Positions 44,193 through 52,247 of a stretch of 60,838 bases of DNA are shown here, piece by piece; the stretch's first letter is position 1; each line of letters opens with the position of its first letter. Below the pieces are notes generated by a model. The model saw nothing but the letters and a program-made list of their open reading frames with translations, did no database searches and had not been told where the DNA came from. The translations under genes and the position numbers were made by a program. The DNA is taken from positions 252-61,089 of the forward strand of contig SVQI01000001.1 of the NCBI GenBank assembly GCA_015065455.1, in the 5' to 3' direction. Source of the DNA: Oscillospiraceae bacterium. GTDB taxonomy: Bacteria; Bacillota; Clostridia; Oscillospirales; CAG-272.

Positions 44193-45140
44193 TCAGTTAC
44201 CTACCTTCGCCATGAGCTTCTTAATCAACGCGTTCGCTCCGTACATTATCAAGAACAGTACAGTAGCGATAGCGGAGGCATAACCAACTTCCCAACGTGT
44301 TGTACCGTAGTCATCCAAGTGGTGCATGATAGTATGCGCCGCATAGTCAACTGACGGGAAGCCTGCAAGCTGTGTAACAACTGCACCGAAACCGAATGCC
44401 TGTGTAATTGACATAACGGCACCGAACATCAACTGAGGTTTCATTGTAGGAAGTGTAATGTACCAAAGTTCCTGCCAACGGTTCTTAATTCCGTCAACAG
44501 CACCTGCTTCGTAAAGCGAATGGTCAACACCCTGGAAACCTGCGATAAACGAAAGGAACGCTGTACCGAGTGATGTCCAGAGGGCAACAACTATACAAAG
44601 AGGCATTACGTATTTTGCATCTTCAAACCACTGTATAGGCATTGATATGAAGCCTAAATCGATCAATATTGAGTTTGCATATCCATAAGAGTCACTGGAA
44701 AATACTATCTTCCACATGAGATATGCACCACCCGAAATAGAGGGTGAGTAGAAAATCAAAGTTACAATAGCTCTGATCTTGGGGGGAAGTTCGTTAATAA
44801 ACCAAGCACATATAAATGAAAGCAAATATGAACCCGGTCCAACTATTGCTGCAAATATAAACGTATTCTTTATCGCTACGATAAATATATCGTCATCGAG
44901 GAAAAGGTTTATATAGTTGTCCATAAATACAAAGTTAGGTGTCTGAAGCATATTGAAGTCTGTGAAACTCAATACGATAGATACTACAACCGGCAATATA
45001 GTAAATATGAAGAAGAGTGATACGAAAGGCAAAATCATAAGATATGCCGTTTTATTACGTTTCATCTCTTTCCATGTCCACTGCGCTTTTGTCATTTCCT
45101 TGCGGGCTTTCGCTTTTTTAACTGCAGTGTTTGCGGACAT
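44193..45140 (-). CDS. Carbohydrate ABC transporter permease, second pair (MalF-like)
   Basis: The 315-residue permease has about six helices and the ATPase-contact loop EAGAVDGIKNRWQELWYITLP. The short basic N-terminus (KKAKARKEMTKAQWTWKEMKR) is cytoplasmic. It follows the binding-protein gene after a 117-bp gap with a hairpin. Confidence 0.9.
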   Translation of the reverse strand: MSANTAVKKAKARKEMTKAQWTWKEMKRNKTAYLMILPFVSLFFIFTILPVVVSIVLSFTDFNMLQTPNFVFMDNYINLFLDDDIFIVAIKNTFIFAAIVGPGSYLLSFICAWFINELPPKIRAIVTLIFYSPSISGGAYLMWKIVFSSDSYGYANSILIDLGFISMPIQWFEDAKYVMPLCIVVALWTSLGTAFLSFIAGFQGVDHSLYEAGAVDGIKNRWQELWYITLPTMKPQLMFGAVMSITQAFGFGAVVTQLAGFPSVDYAAHTIMHHLDDYGTTRWEVGYASAIATVLFLIMYGANALIKKLMAKVGN

Positions 45141-45217
45141 GTATAATCAACTCCTTTATCTAGAATGTATATGATGTATATGATGTTATATATATAATGA
45201 AGTTTTTTTGCTGTTCA

Positions 45218-45238
45218 GGGGTGTCTTTCCGGCACCCC
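45218..45238 (-). promoter_or_regulatory. Hairpin between the binding-protein and permease genes
   Basis: A stem GGGGTG/CACCCC without a U run lies after the binding-protein stop. Such hairpins often protect the upstream message from 3' decay, so the binding protein is made in excess over the permeases. Confidence 0.5.
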
Positions 45239-45257
45239 GACAGCACCGTTTGAATTC

Positions 45258-48212
45258 TTATTTTATTGCGCTTTCCGCAAGTTCAAAACCAAACTCTTTA
45301 CGTTTTCTTGTAATTTCTTTATTTATATCCACTATATAGTCAAGCATCGCTTCAGTAGCATTCGCACTGTCGTTATATACATCCAAAAATGCGAAGTCAA
45401 CGTAACGTGTTATAATGTAACCACCGGGATATTCTGTAATACCTACGGTATTTTCAAATTGCTTCATAAGGTTGTTGTATTCACGAGAAGACCAAGGAAG
45501 CATTTCGAGAGCTTCTGTATTAGCTGTTGCGTTCTTCGAAGAAGGACCTACAACCGCAACGAGCTCGTTGGAGTAGTCAGCCTGAACGGAACCACGTGTG
45601 AACCATTCGAGGAACTTCCAAGCTTCTTCTTTTCTGTCTTCTGCGTCCTTCATAAGACAAACACCTTCAACTGTTACTACCGAGCAGTTGTTTATCTTTC
45701 CGTTTTCATCAACAAATCCGGGGAGTTCTACAAATTCCCACAAGCCGTCAATTTCGGGAGCGAATACTGTAAGCTGGTTGTAAAGTGAAATATAGTCTGC
45801 TATAAGGATCGGCATTTCACCCGTTCTGAAACGGTTAGCCGCATCGTATGTAAGCGGGAAACGGTAGCTCTGGAACAAGTCTGTAAGTTCTGTAAATGCA
45901 GAAAGAGCTACGTTAGAGTCAAGGTTGATTTCCTTACCGTCGTTTCTGTAAAGTTCTCCGCCCATCTGATATACGAAGAGTTTTGTTCCTGCCGTCTTTG
46001 AGGGGAAACCGAGAGTCATATTGTTTGTCTGAAGTACCGGAATAATATTCTTGAGGTCATCCCACGTCTTCGGAACTTCAACTCCGAGGTCAGCAAGAAT
46101 GTCCATTCTGTAGAACATCATAAGGAACGTCATTGTATTGGGCAACGCGTATGTCTTTCCGTAAAGTGAAAGCGGATCGGTTGCTGCTGCGGGGAATCTC
46201 TTCATTACTTCATCGAAGCCTTCCATTTCATTCAAAGGAAGAACCGCATCACGAATAGCGTAGTTTACACAGTCGGATGAAGGAAGGAATGCAATGTCAG
46301 GACCTATTCCCGCAAGTGTTGACTGAAGAATACCACCAGATACAAGCTTGAGCTCAACGCCTATGTTGTACTCACGCATAAAGCCACTGTCGATAAGCTG
46401 ACGCAATATCTTTGACTTTTCACGACCGATAGTAGTCCATATATCAATCTTCTTTTCGCTGTCAACTTCTACTGTTGCACCCATTGTAGAGTAGTCTGTA
46501 AAGAAGCTGAGGATAAATGACTTAATTTCAAACCACAATGACTGGAAGAAGTTCGAGTTTGCCTTGGGCAACTTCGTTCCAGGAGCCTGGAGTGTGAAGT
46601 AGTCTACTTCAAGAGGCTGCTTTCTTGAGTCAAGCAACCAAGTACCAAGCGTACCAATGTAGGACTTGAGAGTTTCAAGGTTCTTTGCTACCTCGTCTTC
46701 TTTACTTACCATTCTGTCAAGAAGAACGATTATCTTGTTAAGTGTAGCAACGTGCGAACCTGTCTTACCCGTAATCTCTTCAAGTTCCTTAGCAACTGCC
46801 TTAAGCTCCTTAGCAGAGAACGCAAGGTTCTCAATAGCTTCGGGAACAAGTCTACCGAAGTTGTAGTCACGGTACTGGTCAGGTTCTGAACCTGTAATCA
46901 TTAATATTTTAAGGTAAGAATTATTCATAAGTGTAAGAACGTTGTTTACACGGTCAAGTACTTCACTGAGCGAACCGAGTATAACTTCGAACTTAATCTC
47001 GTATGTCTTACCCTTTTCAAAATAGAACTGATAAGGTGTTCCGTCCTCTCCTGAAAGCGCCTTGTGCTGCCATGCATCACTGAAAAGGAACTCAAGGTTT
47101 CCTGCTTCCGCGAAAGGAATCTCTCCATTTATATATATACGGCGTGAAACGTACATACCTTCAAGCTCTGACTGCTTGAATCTCATTGAGAGCTCATAAA
47201 GTCCTGTTTCGGGAACCGTAATATTGTATTTAATCCACTGTCCTGCTGTCTGCCACTTATCGCTACCTATTGTGTTAAGTTTTGTTTTGGAAGGATCCTG
47301 AGGATATGTAATAGATGACGTTCTGTCGTTCAAAGGATAAATCGTCTGTTCTGAAACGAAATCAACCATCTCAGCTTCGATTCTTGTATTCGCATTTTCA
47401 CTTACCGGCTTGTAACCGTTCTTCTTGTAACCTGCAAGCACTTCTGCGTATGTCGGAAGATCCTTGTAAGGATAGAACTTCATAGTTGTGAGAACAACGG
47501 GTTCTCTTACAGATTCAAGTGATATCGTATGCTCACCCTTTGTCAAGTATACTTGCAAAGGATTTACTACGAATCCCGTAGAGTCAGCAAACGTATATGT
47601 GTTCCAAGCGGGAACCTGCTGCTTCTGGGGACGAATATCACTTCCTGAAAGGTCTTTTATGAATTCGCCGTCTTCAAGTTTGTCGATCCACGTCTTAGGC
47701 ATCGTAATGTATCTTGCCTCGGAGAACGGAATCTTACCGTCGATATAAAGCATACGTTCAATCGACGTCGCCTTAGCAAATATTGAAAAATATTCAATAT
47801 CGATAGCGTAAAGTCCGTCAGCAGGTACGTCTATCTTAAACGTTACCTTACCAACATCGGGCAAGTAAATCGATTTTGATGAGCCTTCGTAAGCGTATTC
47901 AGATTTTGTGAACGCTTCATCATTAATCTGAACCTTACCTTCAGCTTCCTTGTCGGCGCTCTCATAAGCGTCAGCAAGAACTACTGTAAATTCCTTGGGG
48001 CCCTTGCTTACTTTCCCCAAAGCTTCGTAATAGTCTTTGTAAGCAGGGGTATCAAGTAAGTCCCTGATTTCTTGCAAAGACGATGTGGTGCCTTCGGTTT
48101 CACCCGAAGCGTCAGTACCGGTTGCGGCATATACGCCCGTCGCAAATGTACCGCTGAGCATAAGTACTGTCATAAATCCACACAATATTCTCTTGAATAT
48201 GGATTTTTTCAT
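45258..48212 (-). CDS. Very large extracellular solute-binding protein with N-terminal accessory domains
   Basis: The ligand-binding part is the C-terminal third (about 600-985): a family 1 sugar-binding fold with KKIDIWTTIGREKSK, GPDIAFLPSSD, MFYRMDILADLGVEVPKTWDD and EEAWKFLEWFTRG. Before it are two beta-rich, carbohydrate-binding-module-like domains (about 85-250 and 275-430; both contain the motif LYIDGKIPF or IYINGEIPF). A helical region (about 430-540) follows them. The signal peptide (about 1-30) has no lipobox cysteine, unusual for a Gram-positive binding protein. The ATG at 48212 (GGGAGG upstream) is preferred over the one at 48227. It is the first gene of the operon. Confidence 0.88.
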   Translation of the reverse strand: MKKSIFKRILCGFMTVLMLSGTFATGVYAATGTDASGETEGTTSSLQEIRDLLDTPAYKDYYEALGKVSKGPKEFTVVLADAYESADKEAEGKVQINDEAFTKSEYAYEGSSKSIYLPDVGKVTFKIDVPADGLYAIDIEYFSIFAKATSIERMLYIDGKIPFSEARYITMPKTWIDKLEDGEFIKDLSGSDIRPQKQQVPAWNTYTFADSTGFVVNPLQVYLTKGEHTISLESVREPVVLTTMKFYPYKDLPTYAEVLAGYKKNGYKPVSENANTRIEAEMVDFVSEQTIYPLNDRTSSITYPQDPSKTKLNTIGSDKWQTAGQWIKYNITVPETGLYELSMRFKQSELEGMYVSRRIYINGEIPFAEAGNLEFLFSDAWQHKALSGEDGTPYQFYFEKGKTYEIKFEVILGSLSEVLDRVNNVLTLMNNSYLKILMITGSEPDQYRDYNFGRLVPEAIENLAFSAKELKAVAKELEEITGKTGSHVATLNKIIVLLDRMVSKEDEVAKNLETLKSYIGTLGTWLLDSRKQPLEVDYFTLQAPGTKLPKANSNFFQSLWFEIKSFILSFFTDYSTMGATVEVDSEKKIDIWTTIGREKSKILRQLIDSGFMREYNIGVELKLVSGGILQSTLAGIGPDIAFLPSSDCVNYAIRDAVLPLNEMEGFDEVMKRFPAAATDPLSLYGKTYALPNTMTFLMMFYRMDILADLGVEVPKTWDDLKNIIPVLQTNNMTLGFPSKTAGTKLFVYQMGGELYRNDGKEINLDSNVALSAFTELTDLFQSYRFPLTYDAANRFRTGEMPILIADYISLYNQLTVFAPEIDGLWEFVELPGFVDENGKINNCSVVTVEGVCLMKDAEDRKEEAWKFLEWFTRGSVQADYSNELVAVVGPSSKNATANTEALEMLPWSSREYNNLMKQFENTVGITEYPGGYIITRYVDFAFLDVYNDSANATEAMLDYIVDINKEITRKRKEFGFELAESAIK

Positions 48213-48290
48213 GGTCTTTCCTCCCATAAGATTTTAGATAACTTAACACGTTTTTAGGGCAGGGGAACTGCATTTCAGCAAAAAACAACG

Positions 48291-48367
48291 CAAAAAACAC
48301 TACCGCGCTCACTGTTCCTGAGCGTAGTACTGCGTCTTACCCATATAATCCGATGAAGCCGCATCGG
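48291..48367 (-). promoter_or_regulatory. Structured leader with terminator-like hairpin before the ABC operon
   Basis: In the minus-strand leader a CCGATG/CATCGG hairpin (48350-48367) is followed by a longer, bulged stem (ACTACGCTCA pairing with TGAGCGCGGTAGT, 48299-48328) and a run of six U (48297-48292). The second hairpin looks like an attenuator. No known riboswitch class is recognised. Confidence 0.5.
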
Positions 48368-48392
48368 AAATGCCGTAATTTAGTGCGAAATA

Positions 48393-48421
48393 ATAATACC
48401 ACAAGCACCCCAAAAAGTCAA
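48393..48421 (-). promoter_or_regulatory. Promoter of the DUF5696/ABC operon
   Basis: TTGACT (48416-48421) and TATTAT (48393-48398) are separated by 17 bp on the minus strand. It gives a leader of about 175 bases. Confidence 0.75.
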
Positions 48422-48688
48422 GAGAATCATGCCCCTTTTCTCTTATTATATATAGTATTTTTGCTCCCCATACCTCAATTATTTACTGTTTACGCTGTTT
48501 TTCGGCATACTTTACGCTTTTTGTGTCTTTCTGCCATATGGTAAACTACACTTACATATACCCCCTAAATCTACCTTAAAACTTGTGTTATTTTATATTT
48601 TTTTAACATTTTTGCGGCATTTATTGCTCAACAGTAAATTATGTTTACTCTATCTTTTTGATATCATTGTATAAAAAATTTTGATATT

Positions 48689-48747
48689 TTTGTGCAACTT
48701 GCACGTATATTTGGTCATTTTTTCTACATTTGTACAAGTTGCACAAA
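48689..48747. promoter_or_regulatory. Pair of operator-like inverted repeats
   Basis: TTTGTGCAACTTG (48689-48701) and CAAGTTGCACAAA (48735-48747) are perfect inverted copies 33 bp apart. Each is also a dyad by itself: GTGCAA-C-TTGCAC at 48692-48704 and TGTACAA-G-TTGCACA at 48732-48746. They lie between the divergent ABC operon and the kinase gene. The remainder of the 48213-48937 gap is AT-rich with scattered GTAAAC motifs and no gene. Confidence 0.55.
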
Positions 48748-48860
48748 TACTCGGTTTTGTTAAAACGAGCCACTTTTAACACAAAAATTTGTAAACTTTC
48801 TGTAAACTTATTAGTTTTTAATTCTATTTTTTATAAGTTTTTCAAAATCTTATCAATTTA

Positions 48861-48889
48861 TTGTAATTTTGGCGCAGATGTGCTATAAT
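48861..48889 (+). promoter_or_regulatory. Promoter of the pyridoxamine-kinase-like gene
   Basis: TTGTAA (48861-48866) and TATAAT (48884-48889) are separated by 17 bp. Confidence 0.75.
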
Positions 48890-48937
48890 ATAAGATGTTC
48901 GATTTATTTATGAATTACACGAAAGGATCTGCAAAAA

Positions 48938-49786
48938 ATGATTCCGCAAAAAAGAGCAGTCACTATTAACGATATATCAGGAATGGGCAGATGCTCAGTT
49001 ACCGTAGCTTGTCCCGTACTGTCAGCTGCCGGGATAGAAACGTCGGTTTTACCTACAGCTCTGCTGTCGACCCATACGGGCGGTTTTTCTGAATATTCAT
49101 TCCTCGATCTTACCGACGAAATGTCAAAAATCATGAAGCATTGGCAGTCGCTCGGCCGCACGTTTGACGCAATATACAGCGGATACCTCGGAAGTGTAGC
49201 TCAGATCGAAAAAGTAAACGAATTTATTGACATTTTTAAAGATGATAACACCTTTATCATGGTAGATCCCGTTATGGGAGATGCCGGCAGATTTTATGCA
49301 GGCTTTACCGAGGAATATATTGACGGTATGAGAAAGCTTTGCGGACGCGCAGATATTATCGTACCTAACATTACAGAAGCCTTGTTTTTGCTCAACAAAG
49401 AGTATAAAGACGGCCCTTACACAGAAGAATACATAAAAGAAATAATGAAAGAGATTTCAAGCTTCGGTTGCAAAAGAATAGTTTTGACGGGAGTGTGCTT
49501 TGACAACGAAAACGTCGGCGCTTCCTGCTTCGATGCTGAAAACGGCGCTTTCAGCACATTTTTAGCCCCCAGAATCGAAGGCTTTTATCACGGCACCGGT
49601 GATGTATTCGCCTCTACCCTGCTCTCTGCACTTTTAAATAACAAAACCCTCGCCGAATCAACGAAAATAGCCGTCGATTTCACCGAGGATTCCATTATCA
49701 GAACAAGAAATGCAAAAACAGATACGAGATACGGGGTTATTTTTGAACAGGAATTACCTGCACTCGTAAGAAAGCTGGGACTGTAA
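48938..49786 (+). CDS. Pyridoxamine/pyridoxal kinase-like protein (ribokinase fold)
   Basis: A 282-residue PfkB/PdxK-type kinase that most likely phosphorylates pyridoxal or pyridoxamine for vitamin B6 salvage. It has the N-terminal ISGMGRCSVT segment, the magnesium/substrate motif VDPVMGD (109-115) and the anion-hole motif GTGD (219-222), with D222 the catalytic base. The spacing fits the pyridoxamine kinase subgroup of Bacillota. It has its own promoter and runs alone. Confidence 0.85.
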   Translation: MIPQKRAVTINDISGMGRCSVTVACPVLSAAGIETSVLPTALLSTHTGGFSEYSFLDLTDEMSKIMKHWQSLGRTFDAIYSGYLGSVAQIEKVNEFIDIFKDDNTFIMVDPVMGDAGRFYAGFTEEYIDGMRKLCGRADIIVPNITEALFLLNKEYKDGPYTEEYIKEIMKEISSFGCKRIVLTGVCFDNENVGASCFDAENGAFSTFLAPRIEGFYHGTGDVFASTLLSALLNNKTLAESTKIAVDFTEDSIIRTRNAKTDTRYGVIFEQELPALVRKLGL

Positions 49787-49825
49787 ATATAGCTTCTTAG
49801 CGTAATTATTTCAAACCTTTTGGAA

Positions 49826-50422
49826 TTACAGAAGCATCATTAACGCCAGAATCATTATAATATCGTCTTCAGAACTGCTGTTCAGCATAAGGATAATCAA
49901 AGCACATATTAGTATATCCTCGGGCAGCAGTCTTTTTTCACGTAATCCGTCTATAATTCCCTGAAGTCCGTTTCTTTCGGGTGTTTTTTCTTCCCTTTCT
50001 TTGCAAGAACACCACTCTCGGTTTCTATGAGAAAACACGGGAGCATCGGCACCCACACGCCCCTCTTTATAATCACGTCTTCTGAGCTGTCTTTCGTAAT
50101 TATTGTAAGATGCATCGTTTCTTACAAGTCTGTCTATTCCCTCAGCAAGCTCAGGATCAGTTATCTGCTCCATTTCATATATCATTCCGCGGTAATTTGG
50201 CGGAACTGACGGCGCAGGCCTTGGCTCAACAGGGGGACGCGTTGTTTGCGGGGCGGGGGTAACATCATTTTGCGGATTATAATTATTATTAGGGGGAGAC
50301 GGCATTACGTTCCCGTTTGTTCTGTCGGGCTCGGTATTAACCGCCGTATTGTTTCTATGCTGCTTTACGGGCGGATTTCTGTGCGAAAAATGCCCGTTCT
50401 TGCTTGTGTTTCTGCTATACAT
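49826..50422 (-). CDS. Hypothetical protein with Pro/Asn-rich N-terminus
   Basis: I do not recognise this 198-residue protein. Residues 1-75 are low-complexity (Asn, Pro, Thr, Arg). The middle is charged (RQLRRRDYKEGR). The last 35 residues are strongly hydrophobic with an acidic break (ICALIILMLNSSSEDDIIMIL), which could be a membrane hairpin. It is the last of three small genes in a row on the minus strand. Confidence 0.65.
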   Translation of the reverse strand: MYSRNTSKNGHFSHRNPPVKQHRNNTAVNTEPDRTNGNVMPSPPNNNYNPQNDVTPAPQTTRPPVEPRPAPSVPPNYRGMIYEMEQITDPELAEGIDRLVRNDASYNNYERQLRRRDYKEGRVGADAPVFSHRNREWCSCKEREEKTPERNGLQGIIDGLREKRLLPEDILICALIILMLNSSSEDDIIMILALMMLL

Positions 50423-50466
50423 AACCTCAACTCTCTTTCGCTTATTCAGATGGTTTTTCCTGTGTT

Positions 50467-50838
50467 TTAAAGCAGTGACTTTAAAAGCCCCGTTTTTTCG
50501 CTTAACTGCACAAGCTTAAGTATTTTTACGATATTATCTATCTTCGAGCATCTTTCGGGACTCACAAACGGTCTTAACGCCAGAAGTAGACGAATCAGAT
50601 TTTCCGCGTCGTCGCCTTTTCTTGCGCGGTGTCCGTCGTTACTGCATACGTCGCATTCTTTCTTGTCCTCTTTGAAGCACTCCCTTTCACCCTTTAGCTC
50701 TGAATACGAAGTGGGAACGGATTCTTCTTTGTTGCTATCGTTCATAAGATTTTTTGCAACACCCATAAGATTTTTCATCATATCGGGATTCTGGGTGAGT
50801 TTGCTTATAATATCGCTTATATCGGCAGAACCGTTCAT
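50467..50838 (-). CDS. Hypothetical small protein
   Basis: The 123-residue soluble protein begins with SDIISKLTQNPDMMKNLMGVAKNL, a helical segment I have the impression recurs in clostridial small proteins. A Cys/Glu/Lys-rich middle (ECFKEDKKECDVC) and a helical C-terminus (ENLIRLLLALRPFVSPERCSKIDNIVKIL) follow. No function can be assigned. It lies 15 bp after the 50854 gene and 44 bp before the next. Confidence 0.65.
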   Translation of the reverse strand: MNGSADISDIISKLTQNPDMMKNLMGVAKNLMNDSNKEESVPTSYSELKGERECFKEDKKECDVCSNDGHRARKGDDAENLIRLLLALRPFVSPERCSKIDNIVKILKLVQLSEKTGLLKSLL

Positions 50839-50853
50839 ACAAATATCACCCTT

Positions 50854-51099
50854 TTACATATTCATTTGTCTTTTTATGTTTCTGACAGTGTCTTCATCAA
50901 GCATAGAAAGCGCGTTCTGAAGATCTCTGTCCGACATTCCGCCGAGACTTCTGCGCAGCTTTGACATATCCGATACCGCCTGCTCGGTCCGGCGTGGGTT
51001 TACCCCTGCACACTCGGCTATTTGACGCACGATATTAGCCAAATCATCATCACTAAGTCCGTCAAGCTTATTCATTATTTGTTTTTTATCAATTCCCAT
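50854..51099 (-). CDS. Hypothetical 81-residue helical protein
   Basis: A small, charged, all-helical protein (MGIDKKQIMNKLDGLSDDDL, then GVNPRRTEQAVSDMSKLRRS). The frame is open to 51147, but the ATG at 51099 has AAGGAG seven bases upstream and is used. It is the first of a three-gene unit. The function is unknown. Confidence 0.7.
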   Translation of the reverse strand: MGIDKKQIMNKLDGLSDDDLANIVRQIAECAGVNPRRTEQAVSDMSKLRRSLGGMSDRDLQNALSMLDEDTVRNIKRQMNM

Positions 51100-51211
51100 A
51101 ATACGCTCCTTTTTAATGAATGTTTGTTTGATTTTTTTATTTTTCATAAGCAGTATATGAAGCGGTAATTCCTATCGTTACAAAAACAACAAAAACCGAG
51201 GAACCAACTAT

Positions 51212-51727
51212 ATGAAACTACTCGTTTTCTCCGACAGCCACGGAAAAGCTACCAATATGCAAAATGCCGTTGATATGCATAAAAATGCAGACTGCCTTCT
51301 GCACGCGGGCGACGGTATAAAAGATATTGACTTGTTGAAAAATATACCAAATACAGTCTATACTGTAAACGGAAACTTTGAGGACTGTTTTTTTTCTCTC
51401 CAAAAAGGGAACAAATATGCAATCTTTGAGCTTGGCGGTAAGAAAATATATATGTGCCACGGGCATAGACACAACGTTAATTTCAGTATGTCGAGTCTGA
51501 TATATTCGGCAGTTGAATGTGATGCCGATATCGTAATCTACGGCCATACTCACCAAAAGCACAACGAATATATCTCGGGAGAAGATCTGCCTTTTAAGAG
51601 AGAAAAAGGACTTTATATCTTTAATCCCGGAAGCATATCAAGGCCAAGAGACAATATTTACGCCTCATTCGGTCTGATAGAAATACAAGGAAATGGAGTT
51701 TTGCTGTCGCACGGCATTATAAAGTGA
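51212..51727 (+). CDS. YfcE/MJ0936-type metallophosphodiesterase
   Basis: A 171-residue calcineurin-like phosphoesterase with every metal-binding motif: D8 and H10 in FSDSHGK, then LHAGDGIKD, VNGNFED, CHGHRHN and YGHTHQK. The C-terminal NPGSISRPR is typical of the YfcE group. The physiological substrate is not known. It is followed by a membrane protein gene after 6 bp, in the same direction. Confidence 0.9.
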   Translation: MKLLVFSDSHGKATNMQNAVDMHKNADCLLHAGDGIKDIDLLKNIPNTVYTVNGNFEDCFFSLQKGNKYAIFELGGKKIYMCHGHRHNVNFSMSSLIYSAVECDADIVIYGHTHQKHNEYISGEDLPFKREKGLYIFNPGSISRPRDNIYASFGLIEIQGNGVLLSHGIIK

Positions 51728-51733
51728 AAATTT

Positions 51734-52222
51734 ATGAGATATACACCAAAAGGAAACAAAGAACACGTCTCCGTGTCCTGCATATGTTTAATATTCTCAG
51801 CATTTATTCTTCTTACATTCTCACCGCTAACAGACACAAGTAGCTTTATGCGCAATTTATTCAGAATGTCCGGGTACACACTTCTGGTGGCAACGACTCT
51901 TATAGTGGCAAGATATCTTACGTTCACCTACACTTATATATTGGATGATTTTGAATTTATAATTGTAAAAAGTTCAATAAACAAAAAACAGACCGTTTGC
52001 AGACTGTATTTTTCCGATATTGTAGAAATATGCGAAGCAAAAAACAACACCAAGACAAAACCCGCAACAAGACATAACTACTGCGCGTCATTGATGCCGG
52101 ACAAAGCTTACCTTTTGTTTTATAGATTTGATGACAATGAAGGAGTTATCACGTTTGAACCCGACTTTTGTTTTTTAAAAGAGCTTGAAAAAAGAATAAA
52201 AAACGACATAATCTTAGATTAA
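51734..52222 (+). CDS. Small membrane protein with cytoplasmic domain
   Basis: Not recognised by name. Two hydrophobic helices (about 14-33 and 45-64) are followed by a beta-rich domain (about 68-160, YTYILDDFEFIIVKSS, VCRLYFSDIVEICEA) of a kind seen in small PH-like membrane proteins. It is sandwiched between the phosphodiesterase and the CDF transporter and probably co-transcribed. Confidence 0.65.
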   Translation: MRYTPKGNKEHVSVSCICLIFSAFILLTFSPLTDTSSFMRNLFRMSGYTLLVATTLIVARYLTFTYTYILDDFEFIIVKSSINKKQTVCRLYFSDIVEICEAKNNTKTKPATRHNYCASLMPDKAYLLFYRFDDNEGVITFEPDFCFLKELEKRIKNDIILD

Positions 52223-52247
52223 GTAAATCAAAAAAGGAAGAAATGAA

